Assembly: GCF_030936135.1 (NCBI RefSeq)
Contig: NC_082596.1
Span: forward strand, 78,577,388 to 78,641,387
Reading direction: 5' to 3'
DNA from: Gavia stellata
Lineage: Eukaryota > Chordata > Aves > Gaviiformes > Gaviidae
DNA: 64,000 bases
Part shown: in pieces, positions 24,801 to 36,534 of the stretch
Layout of the letters: every line of letters begins with the position of its first letter
Position numbering within the stretch: position 1 is the first letter of the stretch
Translations under genes and position numbers: made by a program
The notes under the pieces: generated by a model
Databases searched by the model: none
The model's input: only the letters and a program-made list of their open reading frames with translations
What the model was told of the DNA's origin: nothing

Positions 24801-25974
24801 CTGTCTTTTGCTTGGTCATATTTCTCTTCCTGATGACTGTCTTGTGCAAGTTGCCCTGATTTATTCTGGGCAACACTTCTGTTTTCAAGGAAGACAGCAA
24901 AGGCACTTCCTAATAGCTAATTAGGGCTCCACGTTTAATGTCTGTAAAACAGATGTTTTTTTCAGTGGCAACTCAGTAAGACAGGAGTTGCCACCTATCA
25001 GCAGTCCAGTAAACTGCAGGGCCCAGGCATTATCCAGTGTTAGATACTTCAGCAAAAGTTCGAGGAATAGCTGAAGATTAATGTGCTATTTACCCCTTTG
25101 CTCTTACCTGTAAATGTAAGGACATATTTTGCTTCTGCAGATGCTTTTTATACACTCCCTAGTTATGCATTTTTCTAATAATCACATAAGCATTCAGGTT
25201 TTTAACTCCTTAAGCTCTTGTCTTTCATGTTGTTGAATAGCAATGACATATACATTTATATAACTCTTATGTAAAATATTTTTCCCTATTCTACTTTTAA
25301 ATGTTCTTTTTATCTTCTGGTTCCTGTATTATGAGGTGGTAAAATGAATCCATCTTCTACTATGTGTGCTTCATATTATTCAGTAACATCATATGCCTGC
25401 AGCACTGCATAGTTGGTCTCCTCTTCCTGTAAGCATTCAGTTGTAGGTCCTAACAGACCTGTATTCTTATGGCTTGAAGTTATATTCTCAAAAAAAACTT
25501 TACATGATGTTAGTTTCCATGTACTATCTCAGATATGGCACTGTCCCAGTATCACCTCTGTGCCTAGATTTTGTCTGTTTCACAGACTTTACAACCAGTA
25601 TCTCATCAGTAGTGTAATTCTGGCACGTTTTACATTCTCAGGATGAAAAATCAGCAGGATTCAATAAAGCAAATAAAACAGCTGCTATCTAATGTTTATC
25701 TGGTAAATTAAAACACCTTTTTTTTTTTACTAATTAACAGAATCCTTAGGACAACAGCATTGTGTATTAATATTAATTTTAACTATACTATTATTTTGGC
25801 TGGATTTAACTTACTGGATTTTTCAAGCTGGTAAGAATATAAATAAAATTTTTTTTTTTATTAAAATATTTGATCACAGATGTATACAACTTGTTTATTT
25901 TGTCAGGTGAAGTTTCAAAAGTATGTGTAACAATCCGTGGTTTGAGTATTAATTATCTACATCCTGCTATAAAT

Positions 25975-27443
25975 ACCCTGCCGGGGAAGGTTATGGAGAG
26001 GCTCATCTTGAGGGCGCTCACGGGACACGTGCAGGTTACCCAAGGGATCAGGCCAAGCCAGCACGGGTTCATGAAAGGCAGGTCCTGCTTGACCAACCTG
26101 ATCTCCTTCTATGACCAGGTGACCCGCCTAGGGGATGGGGGGAAGGCTGTTGATGTTGTCTACCTGGACTTCAGCAAAGCCTTTGACACTGTTCCCCACA
26201 GTATTCTCCTAGAGAAGCTGGCGGCCTGTGGTTTAGACAGGTACACTCTTCGCTGGGTAAAAAACTGGCTGGATGGCCGAGCCCAGAGGGTTGTGGTGAA
26301 TGGGGTGAAATCCAGCTGGCGGCCGGTCACAAGCGGAGTCCCCCAGGGCTCGGTTTTGGGACCGGTCTTGTTTAATATCTTCATTGATGATCTGGATGAG
26401 GGGATAGAGTGCTCCCTCAGCAAGTTTGCAGACGACACCAAGTTGGGAGGGAGTGTTGATCTGCTTGAGGGTAGGAAGGCTCTGCAGAGGGATCTGGACA
26501 GGCTGGATCGATGGGCTGAGGCCAACCGGATGAAGTTCAATAAGGCCAAGTGCCGGGTTCTACACTTCGGCCACAACAACCCCAGGCAAAACTACAGGCT
26601 TGGGGATGAGTGGCTGGAAAGTTCCCCTGCAGAAAAGGACCTGGGGGTGTTGATCGACACCCGGCTGAATATGAGCCAGCAGTGTGCCCAGGTGGCCAAG
26701 AAGGCCAACGGCATCCTGGCTTGCATCAGAAATGGTGTGGCCAGCAGGAGCAGGGAGGTGATCATGCCTCTGTACTCGGCTCTGGTGAGGCCGCACCTCG
26801 AATACTGTGTTCAGTTTTGGGCCCCTCACTACAAGAAGGACATTGAGGTGCTGGAGCGTGTCCAGAGAAGGGCGACGAAGCTGGTGAGGGGTCTGGAGCA
26901 CAAGTCTTATGAGGAGCGGCTGAGCGAGCTGGGGTTGTTTAGCCTGGAGAAGAGGAGGCTGAGGGGAGACCTTATCGCTCTCTACAACTACCTGAAAGGG
27001 GGTTGCAGAGAGGTGGGTGTTGGTCTCTTCTCCCAAGTGACTAGTGACAGGACTAGAGGAAATGGCCTCAAGTTGCGACAGGGGAGGTTCAGGCTAGACA
27101 TTAGGAAAAAGTTCTTCACTGAGAGAGTGGTGAAACACTGGAATAGGCTGCCCAGGGAGGTGGTAGAGTCACCCTCCCTGGAGGTATTCAAGGAGCGTGT
27201 GGATGTGGCATTGTGGGATGTAGCTTGATGGACATGGTGCTGTGTGGTGTTGGGTGGGTTGTGGCTTGTTATTGTTGTTGTGTGGCGTGGGTTTTGTGGT
27301 TGTTTTTTTTTTTTTTTTTTTTGTGTGGGTTTTTTGATGTTGTGGTTTTTTTTTTTTCCCCCCCCCCCCCCCCCCCCCCCCCCCAGGTTGGACTCGATGA
27401 TCTTACAGGTCTTTTCCAACCGTACTGATTCTGTGATTCTGTG
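25975..27443 (+). mobile_element. Young 5'-truncated CR1 with intact reverse transcriptase core
   Basis: Starts at about CTGCCGGGGAAGG ([13 protein letters not shown]) and stays open to the TGA at 27226-27228, about 418 residues. Visible reverse transcriptase motifs are the [12 protein letters not shown] block, motif A in [12 protein letters not shown], motif B in PQGSVLGP and the catalytic FADD in FADDTKLGG. The C-terminal part ends in ALWDVA. Earlier codons of the 452-codon frame (from 25870) are flanking intron and not CR1. After the stop is a 157-base G/T-rich spacer that ends in T- and C-runs, then the GGTTGGA hairpin and ATTCTGTG units. No endonuclease domain is present, so it cannot move on its own. 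Confidence 0.95.
27358..27384 (+). repeat. 27-base C homopolymer next to T-runs
   Basis: A run of 27 C follows a run of 12 T, inside the 3' spacer of the CR1 copy at 26 kb. The other copies have T or mixed G/T here, so the C-run arose or expanded after insertion or during reverse transcription. The length is prone to sequencing error. Confidence 0.9.
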
Positions 27444-28914
27444 ATACTCTTGTATCTCCCTTCAGTTTTTTACAAAACACTGTGAATTTCCCCTTCTGTA
27501 TTACCAAGGCCCTATATTTTTGATACAGTCCTCTTTTAATAACTAGTACCATGTGTGTGGCCTGAATTCCTTTACCCAAAATTGAAATCAAGTTATAGGG
27601 AAGGTGACTAGAGGAAATAGAAGGAAAGCTGAGTTAACCACAGAATGTAATCTCTGTACCTATTCTAACTTGCCCATGAAAAGCACCCGGCACATCAGGT
27701 CTTAACTTTTTAGTAGATTTATATGCAAATGCTACTGTAGCTTCAGTGTAGATATGCCTGAGGTAAACTTGAAGTAGGTAGATGCAGAAGCAAAATGCAG
27801 ACTGCAAAAGCTAAACATTTGGGGAGTGAGCCTGTTAATCTTCTTCTACTGCTCCACTTAACTAATTTCAAGCTAATTTGAGTATATCTGCACCAAGTCT
27901 AGGTGCATATATACTGAAGACAGCTGCCAGTGTATGTCACTACAGTATTGCAGAGTGGACCTGGTTTTAAGTGTGAGAGACTGGAGCAAAGAGAGGTCAT
28001 TTTGGACCTGAGCTTCTGAATTTCTTAGAGTCAGAGTCATCCTGTATAGTTTCAGGCACTCCTCTTGACTGCCTACATTAGGAGAAATTACCTCTTTAGC
28101 CTTTTTTTCCATAACTGACTGAGAGAGAGAAACACTATCTGAGGTGATTCTGCCCATCTGGCAATAAAATGACCTTCCAGATAGGCACATATGCTGCACT
28201 GAGAAGATAGGACACACAGAACGACTGTGCTCTCACATTAAATACTTCAGTCAGGTGCTTAAATTGCCTAAATTGAGTTGACATCATCCAACCAGAGGGG
28301 TTCCCTCTCCCCACCATTTGATTACTTTATTATATGGATTAAAATTATTAACCAGGTGTTTATGGAGATGGATAAAATAGATGGCAGAAAAATATTATCA
28401 CAACATTGGTTCTTCATGAAAAACTGTCTTGGCAAGAGGACAATGGAGATCCAGAACTCCTTTGAAGTTTAGTAGCGATCTGACAGTGAACTCATCGGCT
28501 TGGACGTTTTGTTTAGTTGCTTTTCATTTGCACTATCACATCACTTTAAAGTGATACTGATTTTGTATATATGACTGTAAGCTGGATGTCACGTACAGAT
28601 GGGCAATTTCAACCAGCTCAGCTTTAAGAATGTAAATAATAATGGTGAATTGCAATTATATATTCCATCCCCACTGCACAGAGGCATGGTGGAGCTTCAG
28701 TGATGCTCTGGTTATGGAATCCTTAGAAAATAAAGGGACAGAAAAATCTAATAATAAATCATCTATCTCCTCCAGCTGCCCATGCTCCTCCCTGTCTGCC
28801 ATGATTTTCATGTTTGCCCAGAAACTTCCCTTACACTTGTTCTGGGTTGAGGCAGTCAACAGTTTTCCCATAGTTCTGCTATTTTTCACTTAGACATCAC
28901 CAGTACAGAGTAAT

Positions 28915-31858
28915 TACAGAATCACAGAATCAGAGAATCACTAAGGTTGGAAAAGACCTGTAAGATCATCAAGTCCAACCATAAAAAAAAAAAAAAAAAA
29001 AAAACCCAAACCAAAACCACCCACAAAACACACCACAACCCACACCAAAACAACCCACCCACACCACACAGCACCATGCCCAGCAAGCCACATCCCACAA
29101 TGCCACATCCACACGCTCCTTGAATACCTCCAGGGAGGGTGACTCCACCACCTCCCTGGGCAGCCTGTTCCAATGTTTCACTACTCTCTCAGTAAAGAAC
29201 TTTTTCCTAATATCCAGTCTGAATCTCCCCTGGCGCAACTTGAGGCCATTTCCTCTTGTCCTGTCACTAGTCACTTGGGAGAAGAGACCAACACCCACCT
29301 CTCTGAAACCCCCTTTCAGGTAATTGTAGAGAGTGATAAGGTCTCCCCTCAGCCTCCTCTTCTCCAGACTGAACAACCCCAGTTCCCCCAGCTGCTGCTC
29401 GTAAGACTTGTGCTCCAGACCCCTCACCAGCTTCGTTGCCCTTCTCTGGACACGCTCCAGCACCTCAATGTCCTTCTTGTAGTGAGGGGCCCAAAAGTGA
29501 ACACAGGATTCGAGGTGCGGCCTCACCAGAGCCAAGTACAGAGGCATGATCACCTCCCTGCTCCTGCTGGCCACACTATTTCTGATACAGGCCAGGATGC
29601 CGTTGGCCTTCTTGGCCACCTGGGCACACTGCTGGCTCACCTTCAGCCAGCTGTCAATCAACACCCCCAGGTCCTTTTCTGCGGGGGAGCTTTCCAGCCA
29701 CTCGTCCCCAAGCCTGTAGCGTTGCCTGGGGTTGTTGTGGCCAAAGTGTAGGACCCGGCACTTGGCCTTGTTGAACCTCATACAATTGGCCTCGGCCCAT
29801 CGATCCAGCCTGTCCAGATCCCTCTGCAGAGCCTTCCTACCCTCGAGCAGATCAACACTCCCACCCAACTTGGTGTCATCTGCAAACTTGCTGAGGGTGC
29901 ACTCTATCCCCTCATCCAGATCATCGATAAAGATATTACACAAGACCGGCCCCAAAACTGAGCCCTGGGGGACTCCGCTTGTGACTGGCCGCCAGCTGGA
30001 TTTCACCCCATTCACCACAACTCTCTGGGCTCGGCCATCCAGCCAGTTTTTTACCCAGCAAAGAGTGTACCTGTCTAAACCACGAGTCGCCAGCTTCTCC
30101 AGGAGAATACTGTGGGAGACAGTGTCGAAGGCTTTGCTGAAGTCCAGGTAGACAACATCAACAGCCTTCCCCTCATCCACTAGGTGGGTCACCTGGTCAT
30201 AGAAGGAGATCAGGTTGGTCAAGCAGGACCTGCCTTTCATGAACCCGTGCTGGCTGGGCCTGATCCCTTGGTTATCCTGCACGTGTCCCGTGAGAGCCCT
30301 CAAGATGAGCCTCTCCATAATCTTCCCTGGCACTGAGGTCAGGCTGACAGGCCTGTAGTTCCCCGGATCCTCCTTCTGGCCCTTCTTGTAGATGGGCGTC
30401 ACGTTGGCAATCCTCCTGTCGTCCGGGACCTCCCCCGTTAACCAGGACTGTTGATAAATGATGGACAGAGGCTTGGCAAGCTCCTCTGCCAGCTCCCTCA
30501 GCACCCTTGGGTGGATGCCATCAGGGCCCATAGACTTGTGTGTGTCCATGTGGCATAGTAGGTCGTTAACTGCTTCCTCCTGGATCATGGGGAGCCTATT
30601 TTGCTCTCCATGCCTGTCTTCCAGCTCAGGGAGATGGATACCCTGAGGATACCTGGTATGGCTGTTAAAGACTGAGGCAAAGAAGGCATTAAGTACCTCA
30701 GCCTTTTCCTTATCCTTCGTGACAATGTTCCCCGCCGCATCCAGTAAAGGATGGAGATTCTCCTTGGCTCTCTTTTTGTTGTTAATGTATTTATAGAAAC
30801 ATTTTTTGATATCCCTCACGACCGTGGCCAGGTTGAGCTCTAGCTGGGCTTTTGCCTTCCTAATTCCCTCTCTGCATGACCTAACGAGGTCCTTGTACTC
30901 TTCTTCACTTGCCTGCCCCTTCTTCCAGAGGTGATAAATTCTCTTTTTTTCCCCGAGCCTCAGCAAAAGCTCCTTGTTCAGCCAGGCTGGTCGTCTTCCC
31001 CGCCGGCTCTTCTTACGGCACATGGGGACTGCCTGCTCCTGCGCCTTCAAGGTTTCCATCTTGAAGAACATCCAGCCCTCCTGGGCCCCTTTGCCCTTCA
31101 GGACCGTCTCCCAAAGGACCCTCTCGACCAGTGTCCTGAACAGGCCGAAGTCTGCCCTCCGGAAGTCCATCGTAGTGGTTTTGCTGACCCCCCCCCCCCC
31201 TTACTTCACCAAGAATTGAGAATTCTGTCATTTCATGGTCACTAAGCCCAAGATGGCCTCCGAGCTTCACTTCTCCCACCAGACCCTCTCTGTTCGTAAA
31301 CAGCAGGTCAAGCAGGGCACCTCCCCTGGTAGGCTCCCTTACCAGCTGCATGAGGAATTTATCTTCCACACATTCCAGGAACCTCTGGGACTGTTTCCTC
31401 TCGGCTGTGTTATACTTCCAGCAGACATCCGGTAAGTTGAAGTCCCCCACAAGAACAAGGTCTTGCAACTGTGAGACTTCTGCCAGTCGCTTGTAGAACG
31501 CTTCATCGGCTTCTACACCCTGGTTGGGTGGTCTATAACAGACCCCCAGCAGGATATCCGCCTTATTGGCCTTCCCCCTCATCCTTACCCATAAGCACTC
31601 AACCCTGTCATCACAATCATCGAGCTCTATACAATCAAAGCACTCCTTGACATACAGAGCCACCCCACCGCCTCTCCTTCCTTGCCTATCCCTCCTGAAG
31701 AGTTTATAGCCACCCATCGCAGCACTCCAGTCATGCGAGTCGTCCCACCATGTTTCTGTGATGGCAACCACGTCATAGCTGTCCCGCTACATGATGGTTT
31801 CCAGCTCCTCCTGTTTGCCTGTCTGTACACATCTGTGTAGAGACACACCACATTCTTT
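28915..31858 (-). mobile_element. Near-complete CR1 ORF2 copy, reverse orientation
   Basis: About 2.9 kb in - orientation. The 3' end lies at 28915 (three ACAGAATC/AGAGAATC units), followed by the hairpin arms and a 102-base spacer. ORF2 then runs through reverse transcriptase to an AP-type endonuclease domain near 31.2-31.8 kb. It extends to about 31858, where CR1 similarity fades, so ORF1 and the 5' region are missing. It is the longest copy in the window and, by its residues SWLKVSQQ and HFWAPHYKK, belongs with copy B at 10.5 kb. Open frames on the + strand here are shadows. Confidence 0.94.
28969..31842 (-). pseudogene. CR1 ORF2 (endonuclease plus reverse transcriptase), broken
   Basis: Read on the - strand. 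The endonuclease part (31013-31771 frame) shows ITETWWDD, VGDFNLPD and LSDHEM, the catalytic signatures of the APE-type nuclease. The reverse transcriptase part (28969-31170 frame) shows [39 protein letters not shown] and FADDTKLGG, all intact. Three lesions are visible. There is an in-frame TAG at 31787-31789. A frameshift lies at the 13-base C-run 31188-31200 and splits endonuclease from reverse transcriptase. The normal stop is changed from TGA to TGC at 29083-29085, so the frame runs on through the spacer. A further shift lies upstream of the TAG. It is therefore a recently dead copy. Confidence 0.9.
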
Positions 31859-32910
31859 CCAAAAGGAACGTAGTGCCAGTGATATTGTAAAAAAAAAGCT
31901 TTGATAAGAAAAAAGTGAAATAATATCTGATGCTTCTTGAAATCACAGGACAAATCCTATTCACCTTATTCACATGAGTATTTAAATCCTTGTTTTACTC
32001 AAATAATAATTTGAACAGAATTTGACTTTATAGTAGCTTACAGTATCTTTTATTGCTGTGGTTACCTTTGTGTATAGATATTTATTTTTTTTAAGTATTA
32101 GTTTAATAAATATTCTTTCTTTCCTTTTTTTCAGGATGTGAATTTATCCTGAAAAGAAGAGCTATTCTAATGTTTAAGGGCAGTGGAGAGGAAACTGAAG
32201 GGCGGGGCAGGGGGGGTTGGTCATCTTTAGAACCAGAATCTTCCTGTGGAGCAGAGGTGCTTTCATTTCAGTAGTCACAGAAGGCAGCGGAGAATCTGAC
32301 ATGCATCAGTTTTCGTTCAAGTGACTTCTTTCCCTTTGCCTCAGTGCCTTGTTATGGAAAAGAAATGACAATTATTTTGTTCTATTAGGTATCTTGTCAT
32401 TTTAGGTTAGGAACCATCAGCCATCAGCATTGAGTTGCATTATGCATTTTAGTGCATTGGGTTTGTGATTTTAGTTCAGTTTTCTAGTTATTACAATAAC
32501 ACAAACAGCAAATAATAAATTAAGAGTTTATTTTGCAAAATATAGTTTCAGCCATGCAAGCCAGACCAAATTCTCTACATGAGAAGCTTCAGAAATGGGC
32601 CCTATTTAATAAATTAGTGAACATTTTATGTTCACGGACTTAATGTGCAGGAAAAGAAAAAGTTAACTTTAAATCACTAAAATATTTTCAGCTGTATATG
32701 TCAAGTCTTTTTAACAAACAGGTTTATACACCATTTAAAACTAATAAATGCAACTAAATCCAAAAAATACCCAACCACTGCCTTAAGGCATTCGAATCAC
32801 TGTAACACCTCCCTTTTCAGAACCAAGACACTGCATAATAATAAGGAAACTTTTATTTAGAACTGGGTATGACAGATTCTTTTTTCTCTATTCTGTTTCC
32901 TTTTGGACAG

Positions 32911-33057
32911 GATTTATATCATCAGTCATATGACTGCGTCTGTGTCATGTTTGCCTCTGTTCCGGATTTCAAGGAATTTTACACAGAATCTGATGTTAAT
33001 AAGGAAGGCTTGGAATGTCTCAGGCTGCTAAATGAGATCATTGCTGACTTCGATGAT
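32911..33057 (+). CDS. ADCY2: ADCY2 coding exon: C2a core, Gs-contacting helix
   Basis: 49 codons, phase 0 at both ends, between TTTTGGACAG and GTATGT; residues 184-232. It begins [20 protein letters not shown], the first beta strand of the C2a fold, and ends with [15 protein letters not shown], the alpha-2 helix that, with its surroundings, contacts the switch II helix of Gs-alpha in the C2 crystal structures. It is nearly identical to mammalian ADCY2. Type 2 cyclase carries no metal-binding aspartate in C2; those are in C1, which is not in this window. Confidence 0.98.
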
Positions 33058-34228
33058 GTATGTACTTGTAACAACAATCAACATATGGTTTCAATCTTAA
33101 TAACCCAGGGTATGCAACAGTAAGCAAACATACCTGAAAGAGAGAGTGGAAGAGCTGTCAGAAAAGACCTTTTGTGTGCCTAGTCACATGGGAATTACTT
33201 ACAGGGAGTATTAAAGGAAAAAGAGATTTATGTGGGATGAATCAGATATTGATCTGACATCATACTCAATTGCTTTTGATTTGCTATAATGAGAATCCTA
33301 TGTGTTTATCTGATGGAGAAATTTTTGCCCTTTACCTGCAGTTCATGAGGCAGTCATATTACATGCCATGTATTAATAACAGTTTCTAAATACTAGTGCC
33401 TAAAGTCAGGCACATAAATCTTGTCCCCTAAAATGATACAGCTTTGTGTTATACCTGATCTGTGTTGCTTTCATTATACAGAGCATTGATCAGTTGATCC
33501 ATGAGAGACTCAAAGGATTGTATAAGTATTAATATTCCATTCCCTGAAGTTACAAGCAAGTACAGAGTATGACTACAGATGGATTCTGAAAAGGCAGCTG
33601 TAAAGGCCTCACTGAGAACAGTATTTGTCTTAAAGAAGGTTATTAGTGATGAAGACACCAGAAAAAGGCATTAAGATCATGTCATGACTCAGAGAGCATA
33701 GTCTGAATTTGCGGATCTGCAGCTATAGAGGGTATTTTAGCAGCAAACCCATTTGGAGAATATTGGAATGCTCAAAACAACCTGGGATATGAACTAAAAT
33801 CCTTGGATTTTAGTCCCATTGGCATGGACCACCCATTAGCATGGAAGAGATGCTTACTTTCAGAAAACTGCTTAAAACTTAACTGTTGGTTCGCATGGTG
33901 ACTTCGTTCCAGTATCAAATGAGTGCAAAGTCTACTGACTTTTAAGAGCTATATGTACAATAAGGTGGAATTTATTCTCATTACTATAAATGTAGTCCCT
34001 TTATAATAAAAAGGTATTTTAGCAGACAGAAGTTCCCTTTCCTTGGAGGCTGTAACCATTGTTTTATCCATCCCTAAGTCTTCCATGCTGTATACACTTG
34101 TGAAGCCATTTGGGGTCTATTAAGAGGCTGTTCTAAGAACTGATGCTCTGAATGCTGTTAAAGTAACAATGCTGTTAGTGTAACAAGGCTGCTGATCTGA
34201 ATAATGAATAACCATCCTTGTTTTACAG
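33058..34228 (+). other. ADCY2: ADCY2 intron
   Basis: 1.2 kb of AT-rich sequence; I see no repeats, exons or other structure in it. Confidence 0.85.
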
Positions 34229-34336
34229 TTATTGTCTAAGCCAAAGTTCAGTGGAGTTGAAAAGATAAAGACCATTGGAAGCACTTACATGGCAGCAACA
34301 GGATTGAGTGCTACACCCAACCAAGAACAGTGTCAG
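34229..34336 (+). CDS. ADCY2: ADCY2 coding exon: purine-binding lysine and start of the QEHA region
   Basis: 36 codons, phase 0 at both ends, between GTTTTACAG and GTACAG; residues 233-268. It contains KPKFSGVEKIKTIGSTYMAA. The lysine of IKTIG falls at fragment residue 246, which is 938 in rat AC2 numbering, one of the two residues that recognise the adenine ring of ATP. The exon ends in ATPNQEQCQ. This is the beginning of the segment called QEHA in rat AC2, reported to bind G-protein beta-gamma; here it reads QEQC. Confidence 0.97.
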
Positions 34337-36419
34337 GTACAGGAAAAGGTTCCTTCTTGATAAAAAACATGTTCAAATGAAGGCTAAAATTCTGTTCATT
34401 AAACTGCAGGTTACGTATAATGTTGTGGCCTAGTTTTTTTCTTATTAATGTAGATTGTATTGTGCTAGACAAGTGTATACTTTTGTTTAGTAGTCTCTGT
34501 GAATTATTGTTCTTCACAGTGCAGTTTGAAAATGCCACCTCTGTATTTGCTAAGTCTAAAACAGGTCTTCTACTCTAAATACAATATGGCATTTTATTCC
34601 TATATGCTGCAGCAGAACTGGATTTATTGAGTGTACAAAAGACTGCATGAATGAGTATTTTCCATTGTAAGCTGGGAGAGCTGAGTAGCCGTAGTAACCA
34701 CTTACAGAACTCTCAGGCTCAGCACTGAGAACATGTTCCTTTGTTTCTGGCTTACTTAATAGGGTAGGATTGGGAACTGCAGTCAGTAGAAATGAAGTTC
34801 AGGGGAGCAACTCAAAACTTCTAAGTAAAAAACTTGCTTTTGCCATGATCTTCAGAGTACTACAGGTTAACAACAGAGAGACAGCAATTATAAATCTACA
34901 CATTCTCTGCTAAGGATTAATGCGCTCTTGCCAAACTCATGTTCCTTCTAGACAGAAGCAATTAACACCTGAACCATAGACCCTAAGGATCCTGAAGGCA
35001 AAAAAAGAATGATTTTAAATTAGCTCTGACATTTAATACAGGGAGGTGATGGGGATGAAGGGAAGTGCAGAACTGTAGACTGGAGATGAGAAGACATAGA
35101 GGAGCTCTCAATCACAACTAAAACTAGTGTGTACACAGGAAGAAACTTATTGTTTGAGTTATTTCCGCAAACTGTGAATCAAGAGATCCAAGTTTGAATC
35201 TTCCTTTGGTGATTTAGTACACATTTTCAAAAGAAATCCACCAAAACTCAGCAGCCTTCAGTCCAGATGCCCAAAGATCCACAGATAACGGCAGTACCTA
35301 GTATGGCAGGGACTGACTGCTAGGCATACTGCTGGGAACAGCCTCCAGCTTAAAATAAGCACCCGAGGAAGACTGAGTGCCTAAGGAGGGGGTCTGAATA
35401 CATCAACTGAACAGGAAACCATCTGTCTTAGCTAGGAGTGAACTCCAAAGGAAACAGGCTTCATTCATCTAAAAAGCTGCTCTGGCAAGCACCACTACTG
35501 TCCCACCTAGGCTGATGCATCTACTCTATGAATCATCTCCCAAAGTTGTCATCTGTCCATCTCTTCTGTCACTTTATCTCAAGAAATGAGGAAGAGTCAC
35601 TCATTTCTCTTAGAGATCAGTGAGTCCACCTCTTATGGAATCATTCTCTTGTCAGAGTCCTGCCCTGGGCTGTGGGAGCCCAAAAATCAATTTTCTCCTC
35701 AGCCTGAGAGGACTCAAACCAGTACTTAGAAATCAGGCTACACTGATGTATGAGGAGACATTAAGTCTATAGCCTTTATAAGTGGTATAAGCACTGAACT
35801 AGTAAATTAGGGGGCAGAGGATGGGTTGCCTTCTTCCTCTCTTCCTCTTGTATTTTATTCACTTTCAGGTCCATTAGATGTTCTCAGAGGTGCTTGCTTA
35901 CCTACCAGATGAGATCAGTGGAGGAACTCTTAAAATTGAAAATTTCATTGGAGCTTAAGCATTAACTAGGGTGCTGAGCTGTGCAACACTGAGAGGGAGG
36001 AGTGTCTGTGGGGCTGTCTACAAGTATTATTTATTATTAAAGGGCATAAATTAGAAGCAGAATCTTAAAGAAAATTAATGAGCAAATCCTAGGCACACAC
36101 AGACGTTGAGTGTCTGTGGGATTAGATAGCAGCTAATTAGTTATTTGACAATCAAAACATTAGATTAGGCATGTTTTGGATCTATCATCTCTAGACTACC
36201 TGATTGTGTAAGTAAAATGCATCCTGGTCTATTGGCCATTGTTTGATCTAACTGATGCTGGACAGGGCACCATTACTTTTCTTCTGCTGCCTGCTGGCAT
36301 TAGGACATCTCTAAGGATTTAAGTGCTTTCAAGTGTTCAGCATATTTTGGTTGTATTCTCACAGCAACTAAAGCTCAGGAAAATTATTTTATTCTGTTTG
36401 TTTGTCTGTTTAAATTCAG
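34337..36419 (+). other. ADCY2: ADCY2 intron
   Basis: 2.1 kb, AT-rich. It contains a possible old SINE-like remnant at 35703-35812, listed separately. Otherwise nothing is recognised. Confidence 0.8.
35703..35812 (-). repeat. Possible old tRNA-like SINE remnant
   Basis: On the - strand the sequence has 'CTAGTTCAGTGCTTATACCA', similar to an A-box region, and about 80 bases further GGTTTGAGTCC, similar to a B box (GGTTCGAATCC). The spacing is longer than in a tRNA, so the identification is weak. It resembles, loosely, the two remnants near 38.5 and 38.7 kb. Confidence 0.3.
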
Positions 36420-36534
36420 GAACCTGAACGACAGTATATGCACATAGGAACCATGGTGGAGTTTGCATTTGCCTTGGTGGCAAAACTGGATGTCATTAAC
36501 AAGCATTCATTCAATGACTTCAAGTTACGAGTAG
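36420..36534 (+). CDS. ADCY2: ADCY2 coding exon: C2a middle segment
   Basis: 115 bases between TAAATTCAG and GTATGT: 38 codons plus one base, residues 269-306. It begins EPERQYMHIGTMVEFAFALV, the rest of the QEHA region, and ends HSFNDFKLRV. The final G pairs with the first two bases of the next exon to make Gly, giving the family's RVGINHGP. Ala and Val in VAKLDVINKH replace residues that are Gly and Ala in mammals as I recall, which are mild changes. Confidence 0.98.

Larger units (their letters stand above)
21889..32910 (+). other. ADCY2: ADCY2 intron, 11 kb, with two young CR1 copies in opposite orientation
   Basis: The largest intron seen here. Apart from the CR1 copies at 25975-27443 (+) and 28915-31858 (-), it is AT-rich unique sequence with an A-run at 24177-24191. 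Frames near 22.7, 24.2-24.7, 25.4 and 28.6 kb have no recognisable content. The two CR1 copies are inverted relative to each other. Confidence 0.8.

Noticed and set aside
29120-31245. Several frames of 60-190 codons on the + strand
   Set aside because: Antisense shadows of CR1 ORF2; the same sequences appear antisense to the copies at 10.5 and 26 kb.
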